DNA from: Acephala macrosclerotiorum
Lineage: Eukaryota; Ascomycota; Leotiomycetes; Helotiales; Mollisiaceae
Direction: 5' to 3'
Assembly: GCA_014904845.1 (NCBI GenBank)
Contig: MU119254.1
Span: 1-64,000 of the forward strand
DNA: 64,000 nt
Made by a program: the position numbers and the translations under genes. This document shows positions 24,204-35,350 of the stretch, piece by piece (position 1 is the first letter of the stretch; each line of letters begins with the position of its first letter). The notes beneath the pieces are model-generated. The model was not told where the DNA came from, ran no database searches, and saw nothing but the letters and a program-made list of their open reading frames with translations.

Positions 24204-25144
24204 TGAAGTACGAGAAATCTCATGGGCCAGAGGTAGCTACCTGCGGCAAAGGCCGTTTGACATCTCTTGGAAGTGTTGATGTTTCTGGGGTCTGGCGTTA
24301 AAGGAAGAAATTGATTGACAGCTTGTATTTTTCCTTCGTGCTGATTGCAGAGGATACTTAGACTGCAGAATTCGCTGTTCGGAAACTTTGCGAGGTGTAC
24401 GGATGAGGCGAGGATGGCAATAAAGCACATTGCCGTGTGCACTGAACTGGAACTCTTCGATAATACTCCAAGAATTAGCTTTATTTCTCTTATTATTGCT
24501 ACTAATCTCACTGTTCTTCGTCATCTGAAAATTTGGACTCAACGGCCTTACCCAGAGGCAAGACCACGCCGAATTTTAGATCTAAACAGGCCCCCACAAC
24601 TTGCCCTGCGACTATCAAATTGGCTGCCATCTTTTTTGGCAGCTCTAAGAGGATCAGAATCGATCATCATCCCGTCCTTCTGCGTGTTAAAACCTGTTCT
24701 AGACTTTGCGCAACAAGCCGACAGTAGATAAGTACAGTGTTACATATCGAAAATCAAGGGTCGATGCCCCACTCTTAAAATGATGATCGGCAGGTATATT
24801 ATAAAAAGGGGAATCGCACTGTAAAATAAGTCGAGCAATCGAATCCACCGCCGACGGGCACCTCCGTTCAACATTATACGCATTCGATTTTCGAAATTGA
24901 CGAGATAATTAGTTTTATCCAAGACTTTTATGGCAGCAAGGCTAGCTTCATGAATGTTCTAATTCAAGATAGAAGAGTCGGAGTGTACGGAGTAGTCCCT
25001 GGCCATTCACATTCGCAACTATAGCTGAAGGCCGAATCACTAAACCTTGGTTAAGTCACCGGCAGCTTGTTCGGGCAGCATTCTACCATCATTCTGCCTT
25101 TTGCTCGCACCCGTTATTCACTCTGAGTGTACTATCCTACACAA
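24204..25144. other. Intergenic region with an unassigned frame
   Basis: A plus-strand frame at 24345-24731 (128 codons, ...LPSFLAALRGSESI...) is Leu-rich and may be a decayed piece of an F-box-like gene. Otherwise nothing is recognised. Confidence 0.35.
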
Positions 25145-25200
25145 ATGATTCATTAGAAGGACAACCGAAAACCTATAAAAGGCAGAATTCTTCTTGATTT
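25145..25200 (+). promoter_or_regulatory. Core promoter of zinc protein copy B
   Basis: ATGATTCATTAGAAG at 25145 is followed by ACCTATAAAAGG at 25171-25182 and AGAATTCTTCTT. The TATA box is about 191 bp before the ATG, against about 193 bp in copy A. A run of 18 T (25277-25294) lies in the leader. Confidence 0.7.
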
Positions 25201-25364
25201 GTACTCTTGTCTTTCTACATTACCAAACCTCCTCTTGCAATATCCAATTGACGTGGTCGCCAAGTCTACGGCATCATTTTTTTTTTTTTTTTTTCGATTA
25301 CAATCGAAGCTCTAAATTCAAGTCAAGTCTTAACTTTAACATTGAACCTAATCCTCCTCACATC

Positions 25365-25711
25365 ATGCCCGGAGTAACAGAAGTCTGGGGATGGACCTGC
25401 CATGTATGCGGAATGACGAATTACCGAGAGCAACCTGAGTCGGACCCGGATTTAGATGAGAGTTTGATGTGCCTTGGACAAGTATGCAGAGGCACGATGT
25501 GCCGTGAGGAATTCGGCCAATCTGGTAAACATCATAAATGTATTGATTGCTCAATTAAGCGTGGCAATAGTCCACGTAAGTTCAATAAATTCAGCATTAG
25601 CTGGCTATATGCTAACATGAATTCACACCAGGCCCGACTGGCTGGAAATCAGTGGCAGAACAAGAAGCAGAAGCAAGGGCGGCAGCAGCAGCAGCAGCAG
25701 CAGAACGTTAA
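25365..25711 (+). CDS. Small RanBP2-like zinc protein, copy B (96 aa)
   Basis: Exons 25365-25575 and 25632-25711, with a 56-nt intron (GTAAGT, GCTAAC branch, CACCAG). The protein begins MPGVTEVWGWTCHVCGMTNY, paralogous to copy A (11365-11729). Conserved are Trp10, Cys12, Cys15 and Asn19 (RanBP2-type half finger) and a distal CxxC (Cys59, Cys62); Cys36, Cys41 and Cys46 lie between. The second exon differs from copy A: it encodes an acidic stretch and then eight Ala from a GCA/GCG triplet run (25679-25702), ending ...AAERstop. Unspliced reading would instead give a Gln run to 25781, so the intron matters. No signal peptide. Function unknown. Confidence 0.75.
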
Positions 25712-26136
25712 CGACATGGGTCATTTTCAGTACTTGAATTTGAAACAAAGATTAAAACCCAGATTTTGCACTGGCTGCTGAGGACCATTGAGTTATCACG
25801 ATGATTTATCAGCATTGTTTTGAAAATCTATTCTGTTGTTTCAGGAGGGTTGAAGCATTGACTGTTTGCGAGGCAGCCGATCTGTCCTTAGAAGGCGTTG
25901 ATTTTTGCACGAAAAGGGTTCTTAAAGTTTTGATCTTGTACTGCATAGATTTCGAAAAGTAAAATGCATGGATTTTCCACCGCTAGGCTTGACCTCGAAG
26001 CTAGTGATTCAGAACTCGGCCACTACTATTTTGTGGTCGTGATTGAAGCTCCTTAGAAAGCCGGAGAAAGGTTTGAATTGCTTTGCAATAGTACACAACC
26101 TTTAGTTCAACACCCTCGACCGCTCCATCCTCGTCC
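25712..26136. other. Intergenic region
   Basis: 3' sequence between the zinc gene and the relic on the other strand; nothing recognised. Confidence 0.5.
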
Positions 26137-27493
26137 TCATTTCTCCACCTTCGCTAAGGCCTCCATTCCATCATTCAAAGCAGCAACCAATGCCTCACTC
26201 GTCTTCCTCACATTCTTGGTCCCCACCAAATCGATATCACTTTCCAAGTCCTCTTTCAAACTCCTCAAACATTCATCCAACTCGCAAGGCTTCCTATCTT
26301 AGCTACAAACACTGCTGCCTCCAAGATGAGCTTAAGGTAATTTGCTAAAATCTCCGTTCTTCTTTTAATTCTCCACTTCCTCGCTTCTTCGCCGTCCTCT
26401 CCGTTTCGAACAGTGAATTCTTGTACAGAATCAAGAGGCTTTCCAATATGAATTTGATGCAAGATCTTTCGCATATTGCTGAACGTCGTATCCATCCGTA
26501 ATAGGAACGACCCCTCCTACACCCCTAACTATATACCGGTACAGTTCCACGTTTCGGGCCGTCGTGTCGATTTCGGAGATGCTTTCAACAAGAGTTTGCA
26601 CAGGGAGGCCAAGGTGAAATTTCGTCTCGTTAGAGCACTCTTCTACAGCCAGCGCAGCTTTTGAGGCGGAGAAAAGTGGTGGTGGTAGTATTTTTCGCTA
26701 CCACGGGTGGTTCTGTCAGCGGAGATGTCATTCCAAAAACTCAGTGTGCCCGAGGGAGGCTACCGTTAGGAGCCACGTACCGATGCAGCTTCTAGATGTG
26801 CCCTCCGATGGCGGAGAAGGTATAAGCCAGAAATTCACGAATGCGAGTGGGCTTTTCGCTGACGGACGCATCAGAGCAATACAGAGGATATTGGGAGTGA
26901 TGCTTACCAAAGTTCGGGAGAATGATGTCCTGCTTCAATGGGCATGTGAACGATCTCGAAGCTAAACAATTTATCTCGCAGCTCCTCTGTATAGCAAAAA
27001 GTGTTTTAGAAGACAATACTCCCTGTCCAGTACATATCCGCTCCTAAACAAGGGCTGTCGGGGTTACGATTTGGGAGGCATGTCTTCGGATAGCGGCCGT
27101 GACATTGGGCTTCTCAGCAATGCTCCTGACATCTTCACCCTTCGATGTGGTTCTTGTGTTCGAAGGAGGGCTTGTGGCGGTCAAGTGAAGTGGCGGCATC
27201 ACAAGTTCAAGCTCCTCTTCGCTAGCCTCCAGGGTAGTAAAGATCTCAACCTGGCACCCTTCAAGTGTCTCAAACACTTGGCAGACGAAAGGCGGATATT
27301 AATTCGATGCCAGCTCGTAGTCTGCTCTGAGCAGGATGATACCAGTAGCAAATCCAGGTGCCAGAATGAAACAGATGAACAGGTAAAGATATGCTCAGCG
27401 TCTTCGAGCTTGTGGCTGTTCACCGTTATTCGACTGCTTTTGCGTAGCTTGACGGAGCGAGCGAAGAGTACTTTGGTCGTACAGCTTGTACAT
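26137..27493 (-). pseudogene. Decayed third member of the membrane coiled-coil family
   Basis: Reading on the minus strand from an ATG at 27493 gives a short basic leader, a hydrophobic segment (YLYLFICFILAPGFATGIILL) and RADYELASN. The last matches ADDYELASDN just after the membrane segment of the 33898-35166 protein. A TAA follows at 27301-27299, then frames shift repeatedly. Recognisable later pieces are a coiled-coil stretch (KAALAVEECSNETKFHLGLP, near 26660), DTTFSNMRKILHQIHIGKPL near 26495, and an end ...VAALNDGMEALAKVEK before the stop at 26137, comparable with YVDMLNVGVEALEASK in the intact paralogue. I could not join these into one frame with normal introns. It is probably a relic; a multi-exon gene I failed to splice is the alternative. 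Confidence 0.45.
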
Positions 27494-27774
27494 AGCGCCT
27501 AGCATGATGTGCGATGATGCTTAGATAAATACTAGGGAATAATTTTGGAGGTCGCAGAAATTCAACTTCCTCAGAAATTTTGTAGTCGGGTCCTGAACTT
27601 TCAAGGTAAATGTACCACCAGGTTGACGAAACACGTATAGAGGCTCAATTCGATGAAACGAGAAGAGAATCTAGTAGAGAGATGGTAGATTACATGATGT
27701 TATGCAAAAGGTGCAGGCCAGGTCTACGAAGGAAGACTTTCTAGAATAGCCCCTAGCTACCATGTCACTTCCCC

Positions 27775-28920
27775 CTAATACTTCAAGAAAGGCTTGGCTG
27801 TCTTAATCTTCTCATTCTTCAACATCTTCGTTGCTGTTCTTGTTGCCTCCAGCCTCTGCACGCCCGAGTTCAACATATGGATGTACAACTGCAAAGGTGC
27901 GCTTTCTTCAATCAACACTACGGGGGCATCCTGAAGATTTTGCCGCATCTGGCTAAGCTCCCCTTGCATTTTCTGCAACTTGAATTGTGTCCCACTGACA
28001 ACATTGAGAGCTTGTTTCATTTGGGAATAGAACGAGGCACATAGCTCCATCTTCGTGTCGAAATCTGCGAGTTTGGCTCTGTGCGATTCAAAAATCCACT
28101 TCCAATAAGAGGCGTGTTGCATCTTTCCCTCGTCTAGCTTTGCCTTATCGCCGAGGACTGTGATTGCGATATTGTCGAGGACGTTTTTCAGTTTTCGGAG
28201 TGTTGCGCGTTGGAAGCGAGCTTCTCTGAGCACACCCTCAAGCTGCTTCTGGGTTGAAGCTGTCATGTCAAGGAAAACTCGACGGACTCCTGCTTTGTTT
28301 ATATGGATGTCGCGAAAGCTGAATAGGCTGTATACTGACCTGGTGACGACATGCAAAACTGACGCATCTCGTTTTTCGATTCGACCCAGCTTGTAAGAGG
28401 CCCAACTGTTGATATGGATGGTGTCGTCGACTACCTGATCTATGTTGGCGAGAAAGTCTTGCAGACCATCTATAGTAGCATCGACAAGGTCTCGGTACTC
28501 ATTGAGCAGCGGCATGAGTTTTTGTCTAGTTCGATCAATCAGCCGAGCTCGCATGAAGATTTCTCGAGCTTACCGCGAAGGAAGATCAACAGCACTTAAG
28601 CGAACGATCATATCTCCAATACTTCCTTCACTGGCTTGCAAGTGGTATGGCAGGTCGACACTTTCCGCAGATATCAATTGCAATTGCTCTAGTCGTTCCG
28701 TATAATTGAACTCGGGGCTCGGAGAAGCTTTCACGGAGGGCTTCGGAACTTGCGCATGACAAAACTCGAAGAAAGACGACCCAGGAATGCAGCAAAAAGT
28801 GGTTAAAGCAGGAGTCATGAGACCTGTCGCATAGTTGAAGGCGCAGTATACTCCGAGATAGGTCGCGACCAAAGCCATAAGGATGTTGAATACCTTCATG
28901 AAATGGCGCAAGAAGAACAT
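27775..28920 (-). CDS. Membrane-anchored coiled-coil protein, family member 1 (365 aa)
   Basis: Exons 28920-28574 and 28525-27775; the 48-nt intron has a GGCTGATTG branch and phase closes. I do not recognise the family. There is one membrane segment near residues 10-32, then a Cys-containing linker, the block LPYHLQASEGSIGDMIVRLS at about 90-109, and a long helical, largely coiled-coil region to the C-terminus (INSWASYKLG, YWKWIFESHRAKL, LQLYIHMLNSGVQRLEA). The same blocks in the same order occur in the gene at 33898-35166, with the intron at the equivalent place. The topology suggests a short cytosolic head, one membrane pass and a large coiled domain on the other side, or the reverse. Function unknown. 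Confidence 0.8.
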
Positions 28921-29242
28921 CGTATCGGCTATTTCGGTAAAGAAAAGTCTCTCGAAGCAAGCGGTATCGTTTGAAGTGTGTAGTGAAATCGAATGTTGAT
29001 GATGTTTCTAGTTCTGAGCAAGTTTGTTAGGTGCAGTGCTGGTAGATGACGAGATGATTTATGCTTCCGTCTCATTGTGCGCGATCCGAATCACCGGGTC
29101 GCGAAATGTTCCACCTTATTTGACGAGAAGCTTCAAGTTCTGTCTACGCGGATTTGGTGACAATTGGTAACATTCAAGGCAATAACAAATTCCAATTTCT
29201 AACCAGTGTACTCTACCGAGGCCAGTCAAGCTAACCCGGCTT

Positions 29243-30225
29243 TTATTTTCGTGTCTGATCATACGAGAATGAGTGATGCGCGATATGGTAAATGACAACA
29301 GTTGGAAACCCAACAAATATAAATGCCAAACTGTATACGACAAAGAACAGCTTCTGTGTCTTCTTCACTTGCCCTGTTTCATAAAGCGATGATATGCCAA
29401 ACCCAAAGAGGTGAGAGAATAGAAAGGCGACCGCATAATACGGAAGAGTAAGAGAGGTAGATAGGAGAGGGGTGAATAGGATGGTAGACTTTAATAAAAC
29501 GAAAGATGAACACTCGAGCCACGATCGCACCAGAAGCACAAAAAGAACAGGCGGCGATTGGGAGACTTGATAGTCAAACGACTAGAGCCTAGAGATCTCT
29601 GCTGCTCTCCTGGGCACATGTGCGGTATCTTGATATGTGATAGCAATGCTCCAAGTCATTCTGGAAACTTTTCCTTGAGCTCATTCTTCGCCGAAATGTT
29701 GGCAAACAAGGACCTCCTTGCCCCAAGGATTGGACCGGACCTAGAAATAGCAATACTAAGCCAAAGCCCAACCAAGCAAGTACAGGCCCGCCAACACCGC
29801 CGTCACTTTTGTCCCGCGAATGAAAATAACCTTGGTCATTTATAGCATCATTGAGATAATCAATTCCAGCTTCGGGCGTTCGAGATATATCCGCAATGGA
29901 CTCGTTTTGATACGAGTGACAGTCGTTCATTTCGCAAGGCTTGTAAAAGCGCACTCGTGTTAAGACATCTTGCGAAATGGTGCTGCAACGACGGGGAGGA
30001 GGATCATGAATGCTTCGAGACCGCAGGAGAGACACTTTCTATACCAGCCACGATCCAAAATTTTGAAAGGCAACGAGATAACCGGCAGTATGAGCCGGTG
30101 TTCCTAGTATTAACTCAATGAGGATGAATACCGTACTCCCTCCAAAGAGAGTGTTCGAGTTCGAGGCTGGCGAGGGGTTGGCTTGGATCGAATATTCGGA
30201 CGAATTCATGGCGCTGAGTTGCTTT
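29243..30225 (-). pseudogene. Relic or unresolved multi-membrane-segment gene
   Basis: An ATG near 30210 opens MNSSEYSIQANPSP and a hydrophobic segment (STVFILIELILG), reaching an in-frame TAG just after FQNFGSWLV. The same frame then continues through RFYKPCEMNDCHSYQNESI and DYLNDAINDQGYFHSR to another hydrophobic run (GGPVLAWLGFGLVLLFLG). A separate frame at 29539-29243 carries three hydrophobic segments (ending FVVYSLAFIFVGFPTVVIY). Together they resemble a fungal polytopic membrane protein, but no intron set closes all phases. No family recognised. Confidence 0.35.
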
Positions 30226-32370
30226 TGACTTAGTGGTGAAGATGATGAGAATCTGCGAAGAACGTAGCCGTAAAAGATTAGAAAGAAACACCTACCTGAA
30301 TGCTAAGGGTGCTGGCTGTGGTGGCAGATGCTCGAGGCTTTCCGTGAGGCTGTCTCAGCAGAACGCCAATGGCTGCCCAGGAACTCATAGATATCCGATG
30401 TAATGCTCAACGCTTTTGCAGATACACTGTAGCCTCGTCAAATGGTGGTCCATTTGTGCTTGGGACTGTCGACATTATTGCTTTGCCGTGAGGGTATCTT
30501 CTGAGGGGGAAGAAGGATCGAAGGTTGGGGGGACGTTGAAGTCTAGTCTCACTTCCTTGGCGTGGGACCCACTCTTTCTAAGGCTTCACAGGCTGCAGAT
30601 TCAAAGACCTGACTAACGCTTCTATTGTTTTGCACCGCGAACATCCTTCTCAGCACAATTGCTACTCTCGCAACATACGAGTCTTCTAATTTACCGCGCA
30701 CGACTACGTTGTGCCATTCCCAGAGTCCCAGTGCAATCGGCACAATCTCGACCCTTCGACCTCTTTCAGGAAGGAACACGCTAATCCCAAGTCACTCCAA
30801 TGTCCTCCATCTCCTGGGATTCTGTGAGCGCTGTTCCTTCCAAAGGAGCCCATGGAAGATTTTCAAGGAACACCTGCCGAAATGGAGATGGGATGATCTC
30901 GCATCCGTCGCTGCGGGAGTTCAGGAATAGTCTGATCCTGGAAGCACACCAAATTTTATATCAACCTATGAAATTCGTGCCAAAAAAGTATGAAGCTTCA
31001 ACTATGCCCTTCTATATTCCCCATGCCGATACCACTGAGCAAAATCAAGGGCCTTTCAAGACATTCAAGCGGCTCGTATCGGCGCATGACATATCGAAAT
31101 GATAATATCCGGTGAGGGAACAAGATTTTCTGCACGAAGAGTCTATCACAGATTTGTAAAGGAACTCTGACTGTTCTGGATGTGAGGATTCAATAGTGTT
31201 AGGCTGCTCACCAGTGGTAATGTTCTGCAGAGCAGGGTCTGTACTGATAAAGTAATAGCGCCGACGATTTGATGGCGCAATACCAACCAAAGATAGGACG
31301 ACACCTGCCAGCGCACAGGATGGCAAGCAGCACATCTTCAGTTTCGTGAGAACTTAAGTTCAACGACCGTTTTTTTTCTTCCCCCCAAGATCAATCGACT
31401 GATGCATGTCTGCTCTGAAGGACGCATCCTAGATCCATTGCACGGTTAGTGCTAATACTAGTACCTTTCACTACTCCTAGCCGAAGCGATAGCAGGAGAG
31501 GGGTAAGAAGCTAATATTGAGTAGAGAAGGGCCTTTGCGGTGGTTTTCTAGTCGTGCATCAAGCTACCACTGTATCAGTATCTTTCTCGGCGAAAGCCTT
31601 CCCCGAATAAGCTTCGAAGGACAAGGTATGATATCCTGCTCTTGGACGTTATCGTTTTCATAGATCACGTTCGTCAGGTACTTCGGAAAATTACTTGATT
31701 TGCATCGAACAGGTCGTAGCAGATGTGCGCCTTCATTGTGGGGAGAGATTGCAAGTAATCCTTATCATAACACCTGCCCGGATGATCCAGATCATGGACA
31801 AAGCAGGTACAGGACCTGCCATGGCGGAGAAGGATCAAAGAAGCGAAATGAAGCCTCGAGCCGCCTAAGTTCTTGTCTTTCTGTTCCTCATTGCTTCTAG
31901 TTATAAATAGCTGAAGGATTGTAGACTAGTCTCCGCGTTATCAGCCACTTAGCTCTCTCTCCCTTTTCTGGCAACGCGATTAATGCAGCTATTCCGGAGG
32001 TGGCCTCAGCATTACAATTGCACGCCAAGAATAGCCACCTCCTCGCTTTCTACGATACAATTTCTTCTTCAAAAGCAAATCTCCGTCAAAGTTTGCGACT
32101 GGTTGCATGAACCCGCTTCTTCGTGTTTGGTCTTAGAAATCCTCGAACTTTGCAAGACAAGTCCATGCGATGCAGTTCCTGGAGGCAATGGCTGATGCAT
32201 GGGAGAAGCGTGCCTTCTGACTATGTCAATGACGCGTGAAAAGAAGCATGTTCAAGCTACTCTATGAACGATCAAGGCACAGCACTCAGTGGGAATACGT
32301 CTATAAAGACGTCACACCCACCTCAAGGATTGAGATCTGCAACAGCTCGACTCCAATCATTGTCCCCATA
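30226..32370. other. Unassigned accessory region
   Basis: About 2 kb with only short frames. On the minus strand, 31335-31045 starts with a signal-like hydrophobic stretch (MCCLPSCALAGVVLSLVGIA), and 30779-30549 encodes a 76-residue piece. Neither has a known domain or closes into a gene. They may be further relics of membrane proteins in this cluster. Confidence 0.35.
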
Positions 32371-33305
32371 ATGTCTTCTTTTCCTTCGAAGATTCTTCTT
32401 GCTTCGTTGCTCACTTTTATTCTTCAGGTCATTGCCTCTCCGGTTGCTGCTCGGGGGCAAATATGCCGAGCATGCCCTTCGCAGAAGAGCAAACTTAAAC
32501 GTCAGGCAAACCACTGTGACAAACGCTACCGTCATTGACTAGGTTCCTCTCGGTTCTCAAGCGAGAATTATTGCAACACTACTAGCACCAAAAGTTGTCT
32601 ACGCAGGCAACCTCTCCAAGCCAATCTCGGAGTTGCAGCAACCAGGTGCTCAAGTTGGACCTCCAGGAACAGTCCCCATTCCCCAAGTCAGCACAAAGTA
32701 TCTCGCAATGTTGCCTCGAAAGGACTTCCAGAAATCCGATCCTCGGGCTCCAAGTCCAAGCGTCAATATACTGGCAATCATTAGTACGCGATATCGGACC
32801 AAAGCGTTGCTGATATCGGTGGTTCCGCCATCTACGGTCTCTTCAAGGCTTTCGTGAACAACGATGGCGACTTCTCTCTCCTCCAAACCGCAGTCACCAA
32901 GTCCGGAACCAACAGTGGTCAAACTCTTGAGGCGGGCTGGATCAACTACCCCGACCAAGTCTCCACACCCTATTTCTTCACTTACTACATCACCGATGGT
33001 TATGCATCCCAAGGCGACAACGTTAGAGGCTGGATCAAGATGTCGACGGATGGGTGCAGTACGATTCTGAGATCTTCCCTGGCACCGTCTTCTCCCCCAA
33101 CAGCGTCGACGGCGGTGATCAATACGAAATGGAAATCCAGTACCTTCTCTACCAAGGAAACTGGTGACTTTGGGTTCTCGATCGATGGATTGGTTATTAC
33201 CCCGCTACACTGTTCTCAAACGGCATTTCTGGCATCACTCTTGCAACGGGATCCGATGTCATTTTCTACTATGGGGAGTGGAGAGTTTGCGTAGAAGGGC
33301 TTTGA
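32371..33305 (+). pseudogene. Neprosin-domain (DUF239) secreted protein, decayed
   Basis: An ATG at 32371 opens a good signal peptide (MSSFPSKILLASLLTFILQV). Later frames spell a neprosin-domain protein (PF03080): SKPISELQQPGAQVGPPGT, then GGSAIYGLFKAFVNNDGDFS, LLQTAVTKSGTNSGQTLEAG, then SVDGGDQYEMEIQYLLYQGN and a TLFSNGIS end. The frame is broken at least three times by shifts (near 32505, 32760 and 33045). In-frame stops include a TAG near 32538 (after ATVID), a TAG near 32788 and a TGA near 33163. The last sits where homologues have a second Trp in a GNWW stretch, so TGG to TGA is likely. Neprosin-type proteins are secreted glutamic prolyl endopeptidases. This copy is not functional as read. 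Confidence 0.75.
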
Positions 33306-33897
33306 GAAGAGTGCTTTTATTCATAATATGTGTACACCTACGCAGGCGGGAATTCACAGGACTGCACTTCTGGTTTTGGAGATTCGGATTCCAGTAGGTA
33401 CAATCATCAGAATGTAGCGAGCAGTGGGACTACTTAGGGCAGCTATATTTACCTTAGCAGTCCTGGTGCTGGTGGAGTTGTTGTCGGATAGATGGGTGAA
33501 GCTGGAGTGTTTGGGGAAGGTGAGATAGATGGGGGTCACTGAGGCAAATATCAGCAGGGTATTCGAGATGTCATCAAAAGAAATGCAGTGATTCCCCATG
33601 TGTCTGGAGAGGGAAAGTTCTTCCCACGATTTCGTCTGATTGAGCGACACCTGACTCATCGTAACTTGATCTTCCCCATTATTCTTCGATACAAGAGAGG
33701 GCTTTCTTTGTAAGATCTTACTCTGCTTATACATTGTTGGCAGCTTGGTATGCTTAAAGTCGTGTTGAAGTTCGACGCAAACGGCGGCGCAAGTAGACAA
33801 AGAATTCCCACAGCTAAATCAAGTATTACAAATCTCTCTCACCTTCAACTATTAACTTTCAGCCCTAGATTCCTATCCATCACTCAACGTAGCAAAC
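33306..33897. other. Intergenic region upstream of coiled-coil member 2
   Basis: A 148-codon frame on the minus strand (33800-33354) has an ATG start and one hydrophobic stretch (LLIFASVTPIYLTF) but no recognised family. It would share a divergent promoter with the gene at 33898. I leave it uncalled. Confidence 0.35.
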
Positions 33898-35166
33898 ATG
33901 GGTGTCACGATCACAAGAGACGAAGCGAGAGCGCGAGAGGCGCGTAGAATCCAAGAGCCGAAAGATAACCTACCCCGCTCTGCCTGGGCTCAAACCCTCC
34001 GAAAATTTCTGTGCGTACTTATAAGTATCACCGTACTCTATGGAATAGCTATCTTCATCCAATTCCTTGCGGACGATTACGAGCTGGCTTCGGATAACTA
34101 CCAACCTATCATCTGTTCACCGACGTTCTGCTATGCCTTAGGTGCGCATCAGAAATGCGATAATTTCAAGAGTGCTTGGACTGCAAAGTCTCAGGGAGAG
34201 GAATTGATTGTAGCGAAAGATTTGGATTATGTGACGAGGCTTGGAGAATTGCAGAAGCTGGGAGCGGATAGTACGGAGCTGCCCTTTTATTTGCAGGTGG
34301 GCGAGGGCACTGTTGGTGATTTTCTGGTGGATTTGAGTAACACTAGCAAGCCAATGCTGTAAGTCATAAGTGACATTTCGAGGTGCCACCTGCTAAAAGC
34401 TCACAGCGAGAAATGCAAGCCACTTCTTAAACGATTTCAGAACACGGCACAAATTGCAATTGACGGGCTTCAAGAAACTCCCTGGGAGATTGATGAACTC
34501 GTTAGCAACATCACCTATATCAACCGCTGGGCTTCCTACGTGCTAGGAAACATAAAGGAAGCAGATATGTCAATAGAGAACACCCTACGAAGAATATATG
34601 GTCCCGTTATAGGTGTCCAAAGCAATCTCACTGAAGTCGCATTCCTGCAAGAATTCCTTTCCATGACAAGCAGGACCAAGAAATTTATTTCAAAGGTAGC
34701 TTTGAGTTGTCCAAGTCAAGTGAAGGCCATCAGCAAGTTGAAGCTTATTCTAGAAGATATAGCTATCATCGGCCTCAGACAGGGGACCAAACTTGATTAC
34801 CAGAGGTTGAAGGACAACTCGTATTGGAATTTCTTGTTTCGCAGATATGAGGCGAAATTACGGAGAGGGAACCTAGATGAGATAATAGCAGTATATGCTA
34901 CTTTCTACCGTCATACTTTAGAGGCGCAGAAATTTGCTTCAAGCTCTCAGGCTATGTTGCAGACGATTCACAGAGAAGTTGGGGAGCTTCAAGAGAAGCT
35001 GGTCAAAGCCTCGCCAGCCACCCTCAGTGGGCAGCGCGAGTTTTTGCAGCAGTACGTCGACATGTTGAATGTTGGTGTGGAGGCTTTGGAAGCGAGTAAA
35101 GCTGAAACTTCAGCCTTACAGAAGGAGAAGATGCAGAATCTTAAGGACCTGGTGAAACCTTTCTAA
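33898..35166 (+). CDS. Membrane-anchored coiled-coil protein, family member 2 (406 aa)
   Basis: Exons 33898-34358 and 34407-35166; 48-nt intron (GTAAGT...TCACAG), phase closed. There is a charged N-terminal head, one membrane segment at about 38-57 (LCVLISITVLYGIAIFIQFL), then ADDYELASDNYQPIICSPTF, the block LPFYLQVGEGTVGDFLVDLS (about 128-147), and a long coiled-coil region (INRWASYVLGNI, YWNFLFRRYEAKL, QQYVDMLNVGVEALEASK). It is a clear paralogue of the gene at 27775-28920, and its intron is in the equivalent place. The head is about 35 residues longer. It ends KDLVKPF, against KPFLKY in the paralogue. Function unknown; no enzymatic signature. Confidence 0.85.
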
Positions 35167-35350
35167 AGAAGCTCAAACCCCCCCCCCCCTCTAGCATGGA
35201 GTGGAAAAAGAAATTAAGGCCCTTGAAGTGGTAGATCAGGATGGATGTATTGAAGGGGGATTCGAGAGACATTGCAGGATATTCAGATTATGAATTTGCA
35301 TATCGGTGTGATAGCCTTGCCCCCCAAATATATATTGTATTTCGTAATGT

